Below are positions 46,142-55,514 of a stretch of 64,000 nt of DNA, piece after piece (the stretch's first letter is position 1; each line of letters starts with the position of its first letter). The notes under the pieces were generated by a model that had not been told where the DNA came from, did not search any database, and was given only the letters and a program-made list of their open reading frames with translations. A program made the position numbers and the translations under genes. This stretch comes from Cyanobacteria bacterium MAG CAR3_bin_5 (GTDB taxonomy: Bacteria; Cyanobacteriota; Cyanobacteriia; PCC-6307; Cyanobiaceae). The stretch lies in contig JAPOTR010000031.1 in assembly GCA_026709085.1 (NCBI GenBank), positions 32,111 to 96,110 on the forward strand, written 5' to 3'.

Positions 46142-46296
46142 TTAGCTTCCCACAGGGAAAAATACCTGACCAATGTCTGCTTATCAGGCAGTCTCACCGG
46201 TCAGGTAAAAGTGGAAGTTATTCCGTCATCCTCCTTTGATGCAGGAGTTGAGCAATTTCATGGCTGTTATGGCGCAAGAGAACCAATCCAGGTCCC

Positions 46297-47952
46297 ATGC
46301 ACAACAGGCGCTTCCAGCAGCTATTTCCCTTTACGCCTTTGTTACTTTTACATCTGCTTCTCTGGCAGTTCTTTGATGCCAGTCAGCAAAGTCTTCTCCC
46401 CCAGGGTGAAGGCTTGTATATGGAGCGAGCCCGTCTCTTCCTGGATCAGAATGAAGCATGGACGCCATTTGCCGAGGCACACCACAAAACACCAGGCCAC
46501 TATTGGATTATGGCCCTATCAATGAGACTTTTTGGTGTTAGCGATATTGCCGCCAGATTTACTTTTGTCTGGCTGGCTTTACTCTCGGCCTGGCTTGTTT
46601 ATGGGATTGGCTTCCTGATCCTGAACCGTTGCGCTGGGGCCATGGCCAGCCTCATTCTGGGAACGTCATATCTTTGGGCGGTCCACAGCCGTACGATCAG
46701 CCCCAACATGGCTTATATAAGTTTTTTCCTGGGGGGGTCCTGCTGCTTCTGCAAGAGTTGGTGAAACCTGCACGGTCTTCAGCGCAGTTCTGCCGCTGGC
46801 GTCTCTGGTTGGCCGGTGTTCTGTTCGCCTTGACCGTCTTTCTGCGTAGCGCTCTGGCTTTGTTGCCCCTGGTGGGATTGATGCCCTGGCTCCTCAAGCA
46901 GGCCCGTGGCCGGAAGATGCGGTGCTCTACCCACCCAGATCTGGGTGTGGAAGAGCATCGCTGCCTATGGGATTGCAGGATTTATGGCGCCACTAAACTT
47001 CCCTTGGCGAAAAGTGACGGGAGGAGAAACAGGCTTTCCCTTCAGCAGTTTTTTCTATTATTTCGGTTCTATCTTCTTCTTGCATACTATCCCCTGGTCA
47101 CCCCTGCTCCCTCTTGCCGTCACCAGCCCCAACCTGTGGGAGAGGAAAGGCCGTGGGGCAACCCATGGTTTTCATCGGCGCTGGCTTCTCTTCGCAACGC
47201 CTGCGGTTATACTGTTACTGCTTGCCTTCACATCCTCTCAGCACAAACATTATGCATTACCAATCTACCCGTTTGCGGCCCTGCTGATTGCCGCAGATCT
47301 GGAGTATCGTTTAACAGAGGTCACCAACTCCTCCGCTAAAGCTCTTCCTGGGAGAAGCAATGGCATGGGATGGCAGTCTTTATGGCGTATTGCCTTAGTA
47401 CATTTTTTCCTGGCCTGCATAATCCTGGCATTTTGCTTGAGCGACGGTTTGTCAATGATTAAAGATATAGATATGACGCTTATCAACATGGAGAGATTAT
47501 ACGCAGTCTTAATTTTGCTAAGCAGCGTATGACTGTTGGCAGGCTTGATGGTCTACTGGCCACGTAGAAGCCTTCAACAAAGCTTGAAATCATGGATAGC
47601 GTGCCATATCCTTGGCGGTTATCTGGTGATTCTTGTAACAGTCCATCTTGGTTTTGTGGGTAACTATTCTCCTGAAGTGAAAGCATTTCTCAGACAATCT
47701 TATATCCAAAACGTGCTATCAACAGCCCCTGTAGATTTGATAAAGAATGGTAGAGTTAACAGGATGACCACTCTGCTTAGAGCATATAGTCCAATTATGG
47801 GCCGGTCCTGGGCATCATTTGATGAATTCAAGGACCAGGGAGGTCCCTTGGCCTGGATTTACGAACCTGACTTGAAAGATCTGGATTTTCCTTATACCAT
47901 TCTCGCCCAAGGTCATGGGGTCTTGCTGATTCATGTGCAATCCCGTGAATGA
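46297..47952 (+). pseudogene. GT39 (ArnT/PMT-like) glycosyltransferase, broken copy 1
   Basis: The start (ATG 46297) reads FQQLFPFTPLLLLHLLLWQF, LLPQGEGLYMERARLFLDQN, AHHKTPGHYWIMALSMRLFG, with a lipid-linked-sugar transferase layout of many membrane helices. Lesions compared with copy 2 (52607-54299): a G7 tract (46731-46737) that is G8 there, causing a frameshift; a net loss of about 35 bp near 46918 that restores the frame; and TGA at 47530 where copy 2 has Trp. The conserved acidic pair HDEG of copy 2 is QGEG here, losing the putative catalytic aspartate. The tail resumes as GLMVYWPRRSLQQSLK to the stop. Confidence 0.8.
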
Positions 47953-48074
47953 TCCATGCCTGACAAGGATCCTCTGGACGCCTTGCAAGGCTGCCCTCCC
48001 CGCAAGCGACCAGGACAGCCCTCTCTCTGCTGTAGCCTCTGCCATGTAAACTCACTGACCACGGGAGAAGGCGG

Positions 48075-50153
48075 ATGATCGGCACCCCGTCCCGACTGGG
48101 GGCCGTCTGTTGGTTACGGCGCTGGTTGCCCCTGCTGCTGATCTGGCTGGTGGCCACGGTGGCGGATCGGGTCTGGTTGGCGGCGGATCAGACGATTCCC
48201 GCTTGGGATCAGGCTGACTACCTGAATAGCGCAGTGGACCACGGCCGGGCTCTGGGTCTGCTTCCGGGTGGTGGATGGCCGGGCTGGCGGGAGTTGCTCT
48301 TGCTGTCTCCCAAGATTCCGCCCTTGGCCTCCCTTGTCCATGGCGCCGTCATGGTGGTGGCGGGTGAATTGCCGGATCAGGCAAGCTGGGCCTTGGCCCT
48401 CTGGCATGGCCTGCTGTTGCTGGCGCTGGATGGCTGGGGGCGGCAACTCCATTCCCCCCGCCTAGGAATCCTGGCGTTGATTCTGGCCACCATTGCCCCG
48501 GGACTGGTCTCCCTGCGGGTGAATTTCACCCTGGATCTTGCCCTCGCCGCAGTCACCACACTGGCCCTCTGGCAACTCTGGCGCTGGCAGCGGCCCGCGC
48601 CCCATGGCGGGCATTGGCTTTCCGCCATGCTTGCGGCATTTGGCCTGACGGCAGCGCTGTTGGTGAAGCAAAGCGCCGTTCTGGTTCTGGCGGCTCCCAC
48701 TCTCTGGACGGTGGCGACCGGCATGGGGCAACGCCAGCGGCGGCCGCAACTCCTGGCGGGCATGGCCCTGGCGCTGGCCTTGATCCTGCCCTGGCTGCAC
48801 CAGAACTGGATCACCACCATTGGCGGCACCCATCGGGCGGTGGGGGCAGGCGTCAACGAGGGCGATCCACCCGTGTTCTCCATGGCCAGCCTGCTCTGGT
48901 ATCCACGGCTCTGGCGGCAGCAGCTTGGCGTCGTTCCTTGGGTAGGCGCTCTGCCGGGACTGGCTCTGGCCGCGTGGCGTCGCCTGCGGACAAGCCGCTT
49001 TGCAATGCCACCCTCCTTGCAGCTTTCCCTCCCGGCGGGCTGGGGTTGGCTGCTGGGCTGCACAATCAGCGGCTGGTTGCTCACCACCATGAGCCCCAAC
49101 AAGGATTCCCGCTACATCGCCCCGGTTCTGCCCCTGCTCATCCTCTGGCTCAGTCTGTGTTGGCTGGTTCTCATCTCAGCCTTGCAGCGGTGGCTTGATT
49201 CCCGGAGGGCTTTGACTGCCGTGACGGCATCCCTGTTGCTGGCCACAGGCAGCACTGCTGTGGGGCGTGTCACCGCCATTCACAGGGCAGCAGGGGAACC
49301 CCCTGTCGTCAGCCTGATGACGTTCCTGCATCAACGCACCGGACCTGCCCCTGTGACGTTGGTGATGGTGCTGGAGCCGGACGGCCCCGATCTCAACGAG
49401 CACACCGGAACCTACTACGGCAGGTTGAACGGCGGGCACTTGCTGGCCCGCAGCTTGGGGGAGGCCCACTATCCTCTGGTGCTGGATCAGGCGGAATGGG
49501 TGGCGGTAGCCACAGACAACCAGGGGCGCCACCGGCAGCAGGCGCGCCAGTTGAGCCATGGCATCCGCAAGGACGGTCGTTTTCAGAGGGTGCGGCAATG
49601 GCCGTGGCGCCATGGCCGCTTTGTGGAACTTTGGCGGCGTCAGCCTGGCGCGACACGCGGTCAACCCTTTGCCCAGCAATTTATCACCCTGGCTCAGGGG
49701 CTGGGCGAGGGTCCCCAAGGCCTGGTTCGGTTCATGGAACAGATCGGCCCACACCATCAGTTGGACGGCCATTTTCTGTATCAGCAACAGGTGGAAGCCT
49801 GGGCCAACCAACGCCTTGCCCAGGACTCCCAGGCAACAGATGCCCTCTGGAGCCTGGCGGCCCTCAACATCCTGCGCCAGAATGCCGGAGCGGCAGAACA
49901 TTGGCTGGTCCAACTGGAGGCCCTTCTACCTGAAAACCCCTGGCCGACAACCTATCGGGCCGCAGTGCTGCTCGTTGACTGGAAACCATGGGCGGCCAGG
50001 CGCGTGGCCCATGCCCATCCCCGCGTCCAGGAGGAGCCCCTGCTCAAGGCGGTGGGTGAACTGGCAGCCGTGGCGAGTGGCGATCTTACCCGTCTGCCGG
50101 CGTTGCAAGCCTCATGGCCACAAGCTGTGGAGCAGGTTCAGGGGAACCGTTAA
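48075..50153 (+). CDS. Large GT39-like membrane glycosyltransferase with soluble C-terminal domain
   Basis: 692 residues. The first helix (WLPLLLIWLVATVADRVWL) is followed by the loop TIPAWDQADYLNSAVDHG, whose Asp matches the first-loop acidic position of GT39/PMT enzymes. PKIPPLASLVHG and eight or more further helices reach to about residue 390. A soluble part from about 400 to 692 contains helical repeats (RLAQDSQATDALWSLAALNI, NAGAAEHWLVQLEALL). It probably moves a sugar from an undecaprenyl-phosphate donor to lipid or protein on the outer face of the inner membrane. It lies between two broken GT39 genes and is itself intact. Confidence 0.75.
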   Translation: MIGTPSRLGAVCWLRRWLPLLLIWLVATVADRVWLAADQTIPAWDQADYLNSAVDHGRALGLLPGGGWPGWRELLLLSPKIPPLASLVHGAVMVVAGELPDQASWALALWHGLLLLALDGWGRQLHSPRLGILALILATIAPGLVSLRVNFTLDLALAAVTTLALWQLWRWQRPAPHGGHWLSAMLAAFGLTAALLVKQSAVLVLAAPTLWTVATGMGQRQRRPQLLAGMALALALILPWLHQNWITTIGGTHRAVGAGVNEGDPPVFSMASLLWYPRLWRQQLGVVPWVGALPGLALAAWRRLRTSRFAMPPSLQLSLPAGWGWLLGCTISGWLLTTMSPNKDSRYIAPVLPLLILWLSLCWLVLISALQRWLDSRRALTAVTASLLLATGSTAVGRVTAIHRAAGEPPVVSLMTFLHQRTGPAPVTLVMVLEPDGPDLNEHTGTYYGRLNGGHLLARSLGEAHYPLVLDQAEWVAVATDNQGRHRQQARQLSHGIRKDGRFQRVRQWPWRHGRFVELWRRQPGATRGQPFAQQFITLAQGLGEGPQGLVRFMEQIGPHHQLDGHFLYQQQVEAWANQRLAQDSQATDALWSLAALNILRQNAGAAEHWLVQLEALLPENPWPTTYRAAVLLVDWKPWAARRVAHAHPRVQEEPLLKAVGELAAVASGDLTRLPALQASWPQAVEQVQGNR

Positions 50154-50316
50154 GGCGCCTGTTTGTGACTTACTCCTTTGAGGTTGCCCATCTCCCTCCG
50201 GGACGTGATAAACTGCATCCTCTTGCAGGCTTGACCATGATGGTTGCGCAAATTCCAAGCCAACGGCCCGGGTGCTCACTGCCCTGCTTTTGGTGGGCTG
50301 CATTCGGAGTCGAGCC

Positions 50317-51429
50317 ATGCTGACAAGGGTCTACATCGACAACTTTTTGTGCCTGGTCAACTTCGAATTGGAACTGGACGAGACCAACGTTCTGCTGGGT
50401 CCCAACGGCTGCGGCAAAACGTCGGTTCTGAGAGCATTGTCTGTCCTTCAGCAACTGATCGCCCGCAGCGCAAGAATCGACGAGGTGATGTCCACGGATG
50501 ATCTGACGCGCTGGCAGAGTCGCAATGAACAGCGCTTCGAGATCAATTTGACGATTCAGGACAACATCTACCACTATACATTGGTCGCTGAGCATGACCG
50601 TGATCGCCGCCGAATGCGGATTATCAAAGAGTTGTTGACCCATAACGACCACCCCATCTTTGATTCCAAAGACAGCAATGCCCAACTGTACCATGATGAT
50701 TATACCGAAGGGCCCATGTATCGCTTCGATTGGTCCCGTTCAGGTGTTGGCGTTCTGGATGCAAGGCGTGATAACGAAAAACTGACGGAATTCAAACGTG
50801 CCATCGCCAGATTCATCATCGTCAGCCCATGCCCCCCGCTTTTCCAGGGTGAGGCCAGAAACGAGGACGACGTTCTCGATCTGCATATGAAGAATTTCGT
50901 CAGTTGGTATCGCCATGCTTCACAAGAAAACATGGGCGGCATCCTGACATTGTTTGAGGATTTGCGAGACGCAATGCCAGGATTTGATTCGATTAACTTA
51001 ATTGAATCTGGAGAGAACACTCGGACTATGAAGGCTCGTTTTCATGGCGGTGATGAAGATCGCAAGACAATACCTTTCCGCCTGAATGAGATATCCGATG
51101 GGCAAAGGTTGCTGGTGGCCCTGTACAGTCTCATTCACTTGTCCCCCAGTCAAGCGTTGCTCTTTCTTGACGAACCGGACAATTATCTTGCCCTGCGGGA
51201 AGTTCAACCCTTTCTTGCCAAGATTGATGAGCAGTGTGGCGACACGTTGGCGCAGGCAGTGATCCTCTCTCATCATCCAGTCACCATTGATTACATGGCA
51301 GGGGCGAGCGGCAGATGGTTTTACAGGGATGGCGGCATCAGCCCTGTGCGAGTGAGATCCGAGCCCGAGCAGGAGGTGATCGACGGGCTTTCTCTCTCCG
51401 AGATGGTGGGACGGGGGTGGGAGAGATGA
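50317..51429 (+). CDS. AAA/ABC-type ATPase of a putative two-gene defence module
   Basis: 370 residues from the ATG at 50317 (MLTRVYIDNFLCLVNFELEL); an upstream in-frame ATG at 50272 is less likely. The RecF/OLD-like head is complete: LLGPNGCGKTSVLRAL (Walker A), NEISDGQRLLVALYSL (signature-like), QALLFLDEPDNYLAL (Walker B with catalytic Glu) and QAVILSHHPVTIDYMAG (H-loop). The coiled-coil insert is short. It overlaps the next gene by 4 bp. GC content is lower than the core. Such ATPases act as sensors or motors in OLD, Gabija, PARIS and Rlo-type systems. Confidence 0.8.
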   Translation: MLTRVYIDNFLCLVNFELELDETNVLLGPNGCGKTSVLRALSVLQQLIARSARIDEVMSTDDLTRWQSRNEQRFEINLTIQDNIYHYTLVAEHDRDRRRMRIIKELLTHNDHPIFDSKDSNAQLYHDDYTEGPMYRFDWSRSGVGVLDARRDNEKLTEFKRAIARFIIVSPCPPLFQGEARNEDDVLDLHMKNFVSWYRHASQENMGGILTLFEDLRDAMPGFDSINLIESGENTRTMKARFHGGDEDRKTIPFRLNEISDGQRLLVALYSLIHLSPSQALLFLDEPDNYLALREVQPFLAKIDEQCGDTLAQAVILSHHPVTIDYMAGASGRWFYRDGGISPVRVRSEPEQEVIDGLSLSEMVGRGWER

Positions 51430-51962
51430 GTGGCGTCAAGATCGTTCTGCTCTGCGAGGACAAGCAGACTGACTCTTTCGTGCGTCGCTTCTTGAAGCTC
51501 CGGAAATTTAAGCCGCATGACATCAAAACTCTTCCTCTTCCTCACAGTAGCGGTTCAGGAGAGCAATGGGTCAGGAAACGGTATCCTGAGGAACTAAAGG
51601 TCATACGTAGGAGAGAAAATGCATATCTGATTGTTGTCATTGATGCCGATACAGGAGACACTGCTGATCGCCATCAGCAGCTAGAAACAGAGTGCAGAGA
51701 AAATGGTGTTTCACCGAGAGATCATAAGGACGCCAATGTGCTTCACATCATTCCCCGTCGGAATATCGAAACTTGGCTTGCATATCTTGACGGTATGGAT
51801 ATTGACGAGTCCAAAGATTATCCTAAGCTAGAGCGCGAAGGAGATTGTGAAACACATGCAAAGAGTCTATACAATATGTGTCACCGTGACCAGAAGCTCC
51901 GTGAGCCTGCACCTGATTCTTTGCAGGAAGCATGCAGAGAATATCGCAAACTTCAAAGATAA
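51426..51962 (+). CDS. TOPRIM-like putative nuclease partner
   Basis: 178 residues from the ATG at 51426 in the ATGA overlap with the ATPase gene. The start VKIVLLCEDKQTDSFVRRFL carries a glutamate (E11) after the first strand. LIVVIDADTGDTADRH gives a D-x-D pair (D73, D75) about 60 residues later. Glu then DxD at this spacing is the TOPRIM metal-site pattern. HIIPRRNIETWLAYLDG resembles the NIE-W-L block of DUF4276/RloB-type proteins. The end is polar with no membrane helix. The exact family is not certain. Confidence 0.65.
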   Translation: MSGVKIVLLCEDKQTDSFVRRFLKLRKFKPHDIKTLPLPHSSGSGEQWVRKRYPEELKVIRRRENAYLIVVIDADTGDTADRHQQLETECRENGVSPRDHKDANVLHIIPRRNIETWLAYLDGMDIDESKDYPKLEREGDCETHAKSLYNMCHRDQKLREPAPDSLQEACREYRKLQR

Positions 51963-51970
51963 TCTGTATG

Positions 51971-52129
51971 TCACCAGACATTGCCCAGTAGGTGCCTGCA
52001 ACCGGAAATCCAGTGGGTCAGCAGCCGTTCATGGGTCCTGCGGATGACCGCTTCCTCGTTGAAACAGGGAACGACGATGGAGCAGAGGGGCTGCTTCGGG
52101 GTGGGGGGTGGGTGCGCTTGCATAGGCAT
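51971..52129 (-). pseudogene. N-terminal fragment of a GT2 (dolichol-phosphate-mannose/ArnC-like) glycosyltransferase
   Basis: From ATG 52129 the minus strand reads MPMQAHPPPTPKQPLCSIVV, PCFNEEAVIRRTHERLLTHW, then a stop at 51971. SIVVPCFNEEAVI is the first strand-loop of GT2 enzymes that charge polyprenyl phosphate with a sugar. Only about 52 of the usual 300 or more residues remain. Such enzymes supply the donor for GT39/ArnT transferases, so this may be the lost partner of the flanking GT39 genes. Confidence 0.6.
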
Positions 52130-52169
52130 CAAGAGAGGCCTTGACGGCAGGACGACGGAGTCAGCTTAA

Positions 52170-52477
52170 CCCCAAGTTCTGGATAAGGGCGCCGGGGAAA
52201 GTCGTCGTTGCCCCACCTGTAAAAGGTTACCGGCATTGACAACCCCTTCCACCACTGGGTTTGCATGGTGAGAGGGCATCCCGGTGGAGAAGATACGAGT
52301 CAAGCGCTGTCTAAGCTTGGAAGCCCCCTCTCCCCCACCGCAAAGGCTGGAAAGCCTCAGCAACAGACGACAGCGGGGTTCCCTTTTCCCCTGCTTCCTC
52401 GCCCCAATCAGGCTTCTCAGCCCATCGAACCAAGCTAAGAGGACTTTCCCTCGCCTCCCCTTATCCAGAACTCGGGT
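52170..52477. mobile_element. 308-bp MITE-like element with inverted ends and 7-bp flanking repeats
   Basis: The left end CCCCAAGTTCTGGATAAGGG and the right end CCCTTATCCAGAACTCGGGT are inverted repeats around the core AGTTCTGGATAAGGG. AGCTTAA flanks both sides (52163-52169 and 52478-52484), a likely target duplication. No open frame of transposase length is inside. A relative without the right end lies at 63240, a solitary end at 15958 and a diverged relative at 23446. Confidence 0.7.
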
Positions 52478-52606
52478 AGCTTAAGTCCTTGGCAATGGGC
52501 TGCTATCCTGGGTTTCCCTGTTTCCCTCATTCGCTTGGAAGACTCGTTTAGAGACGCCTTAAGAGTTACTGTGGTACTGTGGGGCGAGACAGCCAAGCCG
52601 GGTCTC

Positions 52607-54299
52607 ATGCACAGGCGCTTTCAGCAGCTACTGCCGTTCACCCCTTTGTTGCTTCTACCCCTGCTTCTCTGGCAGTTCTTTGACGACAGTCAGCAAAGTC
52701 TTCTTCCCCATGACGAGGGAGTGTATATGCGGCGCGCCCGCCTCTTCCTTGATCAGAATGAGGCATGGATGCCGTTTGCTGAGGCACACCATAAAACGCC
52801 AGGCCACTATTGGATTGTGGCCCTATCAATGAGGTTTTTTTGGTGTTAGCGATATTTTCGCCAGGCTTCCTTTTGTCTTGCTGGCCCTGCTTTCCGCCTG
52901 GCTCGTTTATGAGATTGGCTCTCTGATTGTGAGCCGTCGCGCTGGGGCTATGGCCAGCCTCATTCTGGGAACGTCATATCTTTGGGCAGTTCACAGCCGT
53001 ACGATCAGCCCTGACATGGCATATACCAGTTTCTTCCTGGGGGGGGTCTTGCTGCTTCTGCAAGAGCTGGTGAAACCTGCACGGTCTTCAGCGCAGTTCT
53101 GCCGCTGGCGTCTCTGGTTGGCCGGTGTTCTGTTCGCCTTGACCGTCTTTCTGCGTAGCGCTCTGGCTTTGCTGCCCCTGGCGGGGCTGACGCCCTGGCT
53201 TCTCAGGCAGGCCCGTGGCCGGAAGATGCTGACGAGCCCATGGCTCTGGCTTGGTCTGGCCTGTGGATGTCTGCCCACCCTGATCTGGGTCTGGAAGAGC
53301 ATCGCTGCCTATGGGATTGCAGGATTTATGGAGTCCCTCAAGTTCCCCTTAAGGAAAGCGACGCAAACCGGCTTCCTCTTCAGCGGCTTTCCCTTTTACT
53401 TTACCTCTGTCTTGTTGAATTCCATTCCCTGGTCACCCCTGCTCCCTTTTGCCGTCGCCAGCCCCAACCTGTGGGGGAGATCAAGGCGCAAAGGTCCGCA
53501 TCAGATCATGGCTCATCGGCGCTGGCTCCTCTTGGGGGCGCCCATAACCATGCTCTTGTTGCTTGCTTTTACGTCCTCTCAACACAACCACTACACACTA
53601 CCCATCTACCCGTTTGCGGCCCTGCTGATTGCCGCAGATCTGGAGCACCGTTTAACGGAAACTCATAGGGCTAAAGGTTTTCGTGAGGGAGGTGATGTTA
53701 CGGGATGGCGGTCTTTGCAGACTATTGCCGCAGTGTACTGTTGTTTGGCCGGCATTGTCCTGATGCTTTCCTTTGGCAGTGATTTGCGAATCGTTGAAAA
53801 CTCTGAGACAACACTTGATCCGGCACAATTACGCCTACTCCTGACCCTGCTCAGTGGTGGTTGGTTGTTGGGAGGCTTGATGGTTTATTGGCCCCACAGA
53901 ACCATTCGGCACAGCCTCAAACCGTGGATAACCTGCCATATTCTTGGTGCCTGGCTGGTGATTCTTGCAACAGTCCACCTGGGGTTTGTGGGCAATTATT
54001 CCCCTGAGGCGAAAGCATTTCTCAAGCAACCAGAAATCCAGCGTATTCTGTCAACAGCCCCTGCAGACCGGGTGAAGGTGGAGGGCAAAATCACCACGCT
54101 GTTGGCGGCATACAGTCCGATCATGGGCCAAGCCTGGGCATCGTTCCATGAATTCAAAACCCAGGGAAGTTGCCTGGCCTGGATTCATGAATCAGACTTG
54201 GCCATGCTGGACTTCCCCCACAGTGTTCTTGCCCGGGGCCAGGGGATCCTGCTCATCAGCCAGTGCAGCCCCCCGCCGGATCCGTCGCCGGATTCGTAG
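52607..54299 (+). pseudogene. GT39 (ArnT/PMT-like) glycosyltransferase, copy 2 with a single T-run frameshift
   Basis: ATG 52607 opens FQQLLPFTPLLLLPLLLWQF, LLPHDEGVYMRRARLFLDQN (with the acidic DE pair), AHHKTPGHYWIVALSMRFF, then stops at 52849. Taking one T out of the T7 run (52835-52841) joins it to FGVSDIFARLPFVLLALLSA and an uninterrupted frame to 54299: ISPDMAYTSFFLGGVLLLLQ, LPTLIWVWKSIAAYGIAGFM and a tail of membrane helices. Except for that one base it is a complete inner-membrane transferase of about 563 residues. It could be a phase-off allele, a pseudogene or a sequencing error. Confidence 0.8.
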
Positions 54300-54347
54300 C
54301 CGCTGGAGGTTGCCCCTTGCCCATGTCACGGCTTGTTCTTCAGCCGC

Positions 54348-55514
54348 CTAAATCCCGGCCCCATCCCCTGCCGTTTCCGGTTCCCTCAACACAAACTCGG
54401 TGGTGACCTGGCCCTGGGACGGCGCCGTGAGTCTCAGAACGTTGTCCTCACCCAACCGGCCTTGCAATTGGTCGGCCCGGGTCACCTGCCGGTATTGCTC
54501 CCGCTCCAGGCTCACGTCACCGCTGGCCACAATCAGGCCTTCCTGCAAGTCCCAGCGGCACTGTTGGGCATTCAGGGCCTCGCCGGGCTGGCGGAATCGG
54601 CAATCCTCGGCAATGGTGAGCACGTCCTGCTCGAGATTCAGCGCCGCGGAACGGCCGGAGATCCGCAGGTCTTCCATCTGGGCTTCCAGGAGAGCCGGGC
54701 TTTCCAGTTGTTGCCGGTCCAACCACCAGAGCACGGGGCCATAGGCCCGCCATTGCCCGGCGCGCCGGGTCTGTAACCGGACCGGCGCCTGCAACGCCAG
54801 CCAGCGCCGCTGGCTGCTACCCGTCAGATCCACCCCTTGCACAAACTGCACCGCCCCGGCCGGGTCGTTCTGCCAACCCTTCACCAGACCAGGCGCCATC
54901 ATCTCACCGCTGGCCAGGTTCCAGTGGAGCGTTGTGGCCTCAAGGCGCAGGTCGCCGGCCTGGGGAGACCGGTCCAGTAGAACCACTTGGTCATGGAAGA
55001 CAAGATCGTTGCCGGCAAAATCCAGTTCGCCCCGTTCAGCGGTCACTTCCACGTCCTGACGGGCCACCGTCAGATTGACGGTCATGGTCATGCGGCCTCG
55101 GCGGGTATCCCAGCGCAACCGCTCACCCGTGGCCACCGTGGGCGGTTCCTGGAGATGCGCCAGTTCCACCGTTCCATCCAACTGCACCAGCCGGTTGCTG
55201 CCCAGAAGCAGACCGCGCTGGGCCCGAATCCTGTAGACGGGGACGCCGTCCCGGTGGATGAGGGCTTCCGGTGTGGTCACCACGGAGGTTCTGCGGATCC
55301 AATCGTGACGAGCCCTGGGACTGTTGAGGGACAGGCTCAACCCGCCGTTACCGAAACGGTTCTGCAACGTGAACCCCTCCACTTTGTGGGGCGCCCGTTG
55401 CCCCAGCATGGTCGTCAGATCGATTGGCGCGCAGCCTGCAACCAGGGAACCGGCGGCCACCACCAGCAGCACCGTGACTGGGGAACGGCTGGAGATCCAG
55501 CCTTCAGAGGTCAC
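54348..55514 (-). CDS. LptC-like lipopolysaccharide export lipoprotein
   Basis: 388 residues from a GTG at 55514. The N-terminus is a lipoprotein signal (VTVLLVVAAGSLVAGCAP, lipobox AGC). The rest is beta-rich and repetitive (TVELAHLQEPPTVATGERLR, WDTRRGRMTMTVNLTVARQD, LEREQYRQVTRADQLQGRLG), as in the long cyanobacterial LptC/OstA-type periplasmic proteins. These bridge the inner-membrane LptB2FG complex and the outer membrane in lipopolysaccharide export. It overlaps metG by 11 bp and is translated after it. Confidence 0.75.
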   Translation of the reverse strand: MTSEGWISSRSPVTVLLVVAAGSLVAGCAPIDLTTMLGQRAPHKVEGFTLQNRFGNGGLSLSLNSPRARHDWIRRTSVVTTPEALIHRDGVPVYRIRAQRGLLLGSNRLVQLDGTVELAHLQEPPTVATGERLRWDTRRGRMTMTVNLTVARQDVEVTAERGELDFAGNDLVFHDQVVLLDRSPQAGDLRLEATTLHWNLASGEMMAPGLVKGWQNDPAGAVQFVQGVDLTGSSQRRWLALQAPVRLQTRRAGQWRAYGPVLWWLDRQQLESPALLEAQMEDLRISGRSAALNLEQDVLTIAEDCRFRQPGEALNAQQCRWDLQEGLIVASGDVSLEREQYRQVTRADQLQGRLGEDNVLRLTAPSQGQVTTEFVLREPETAGDGAGI

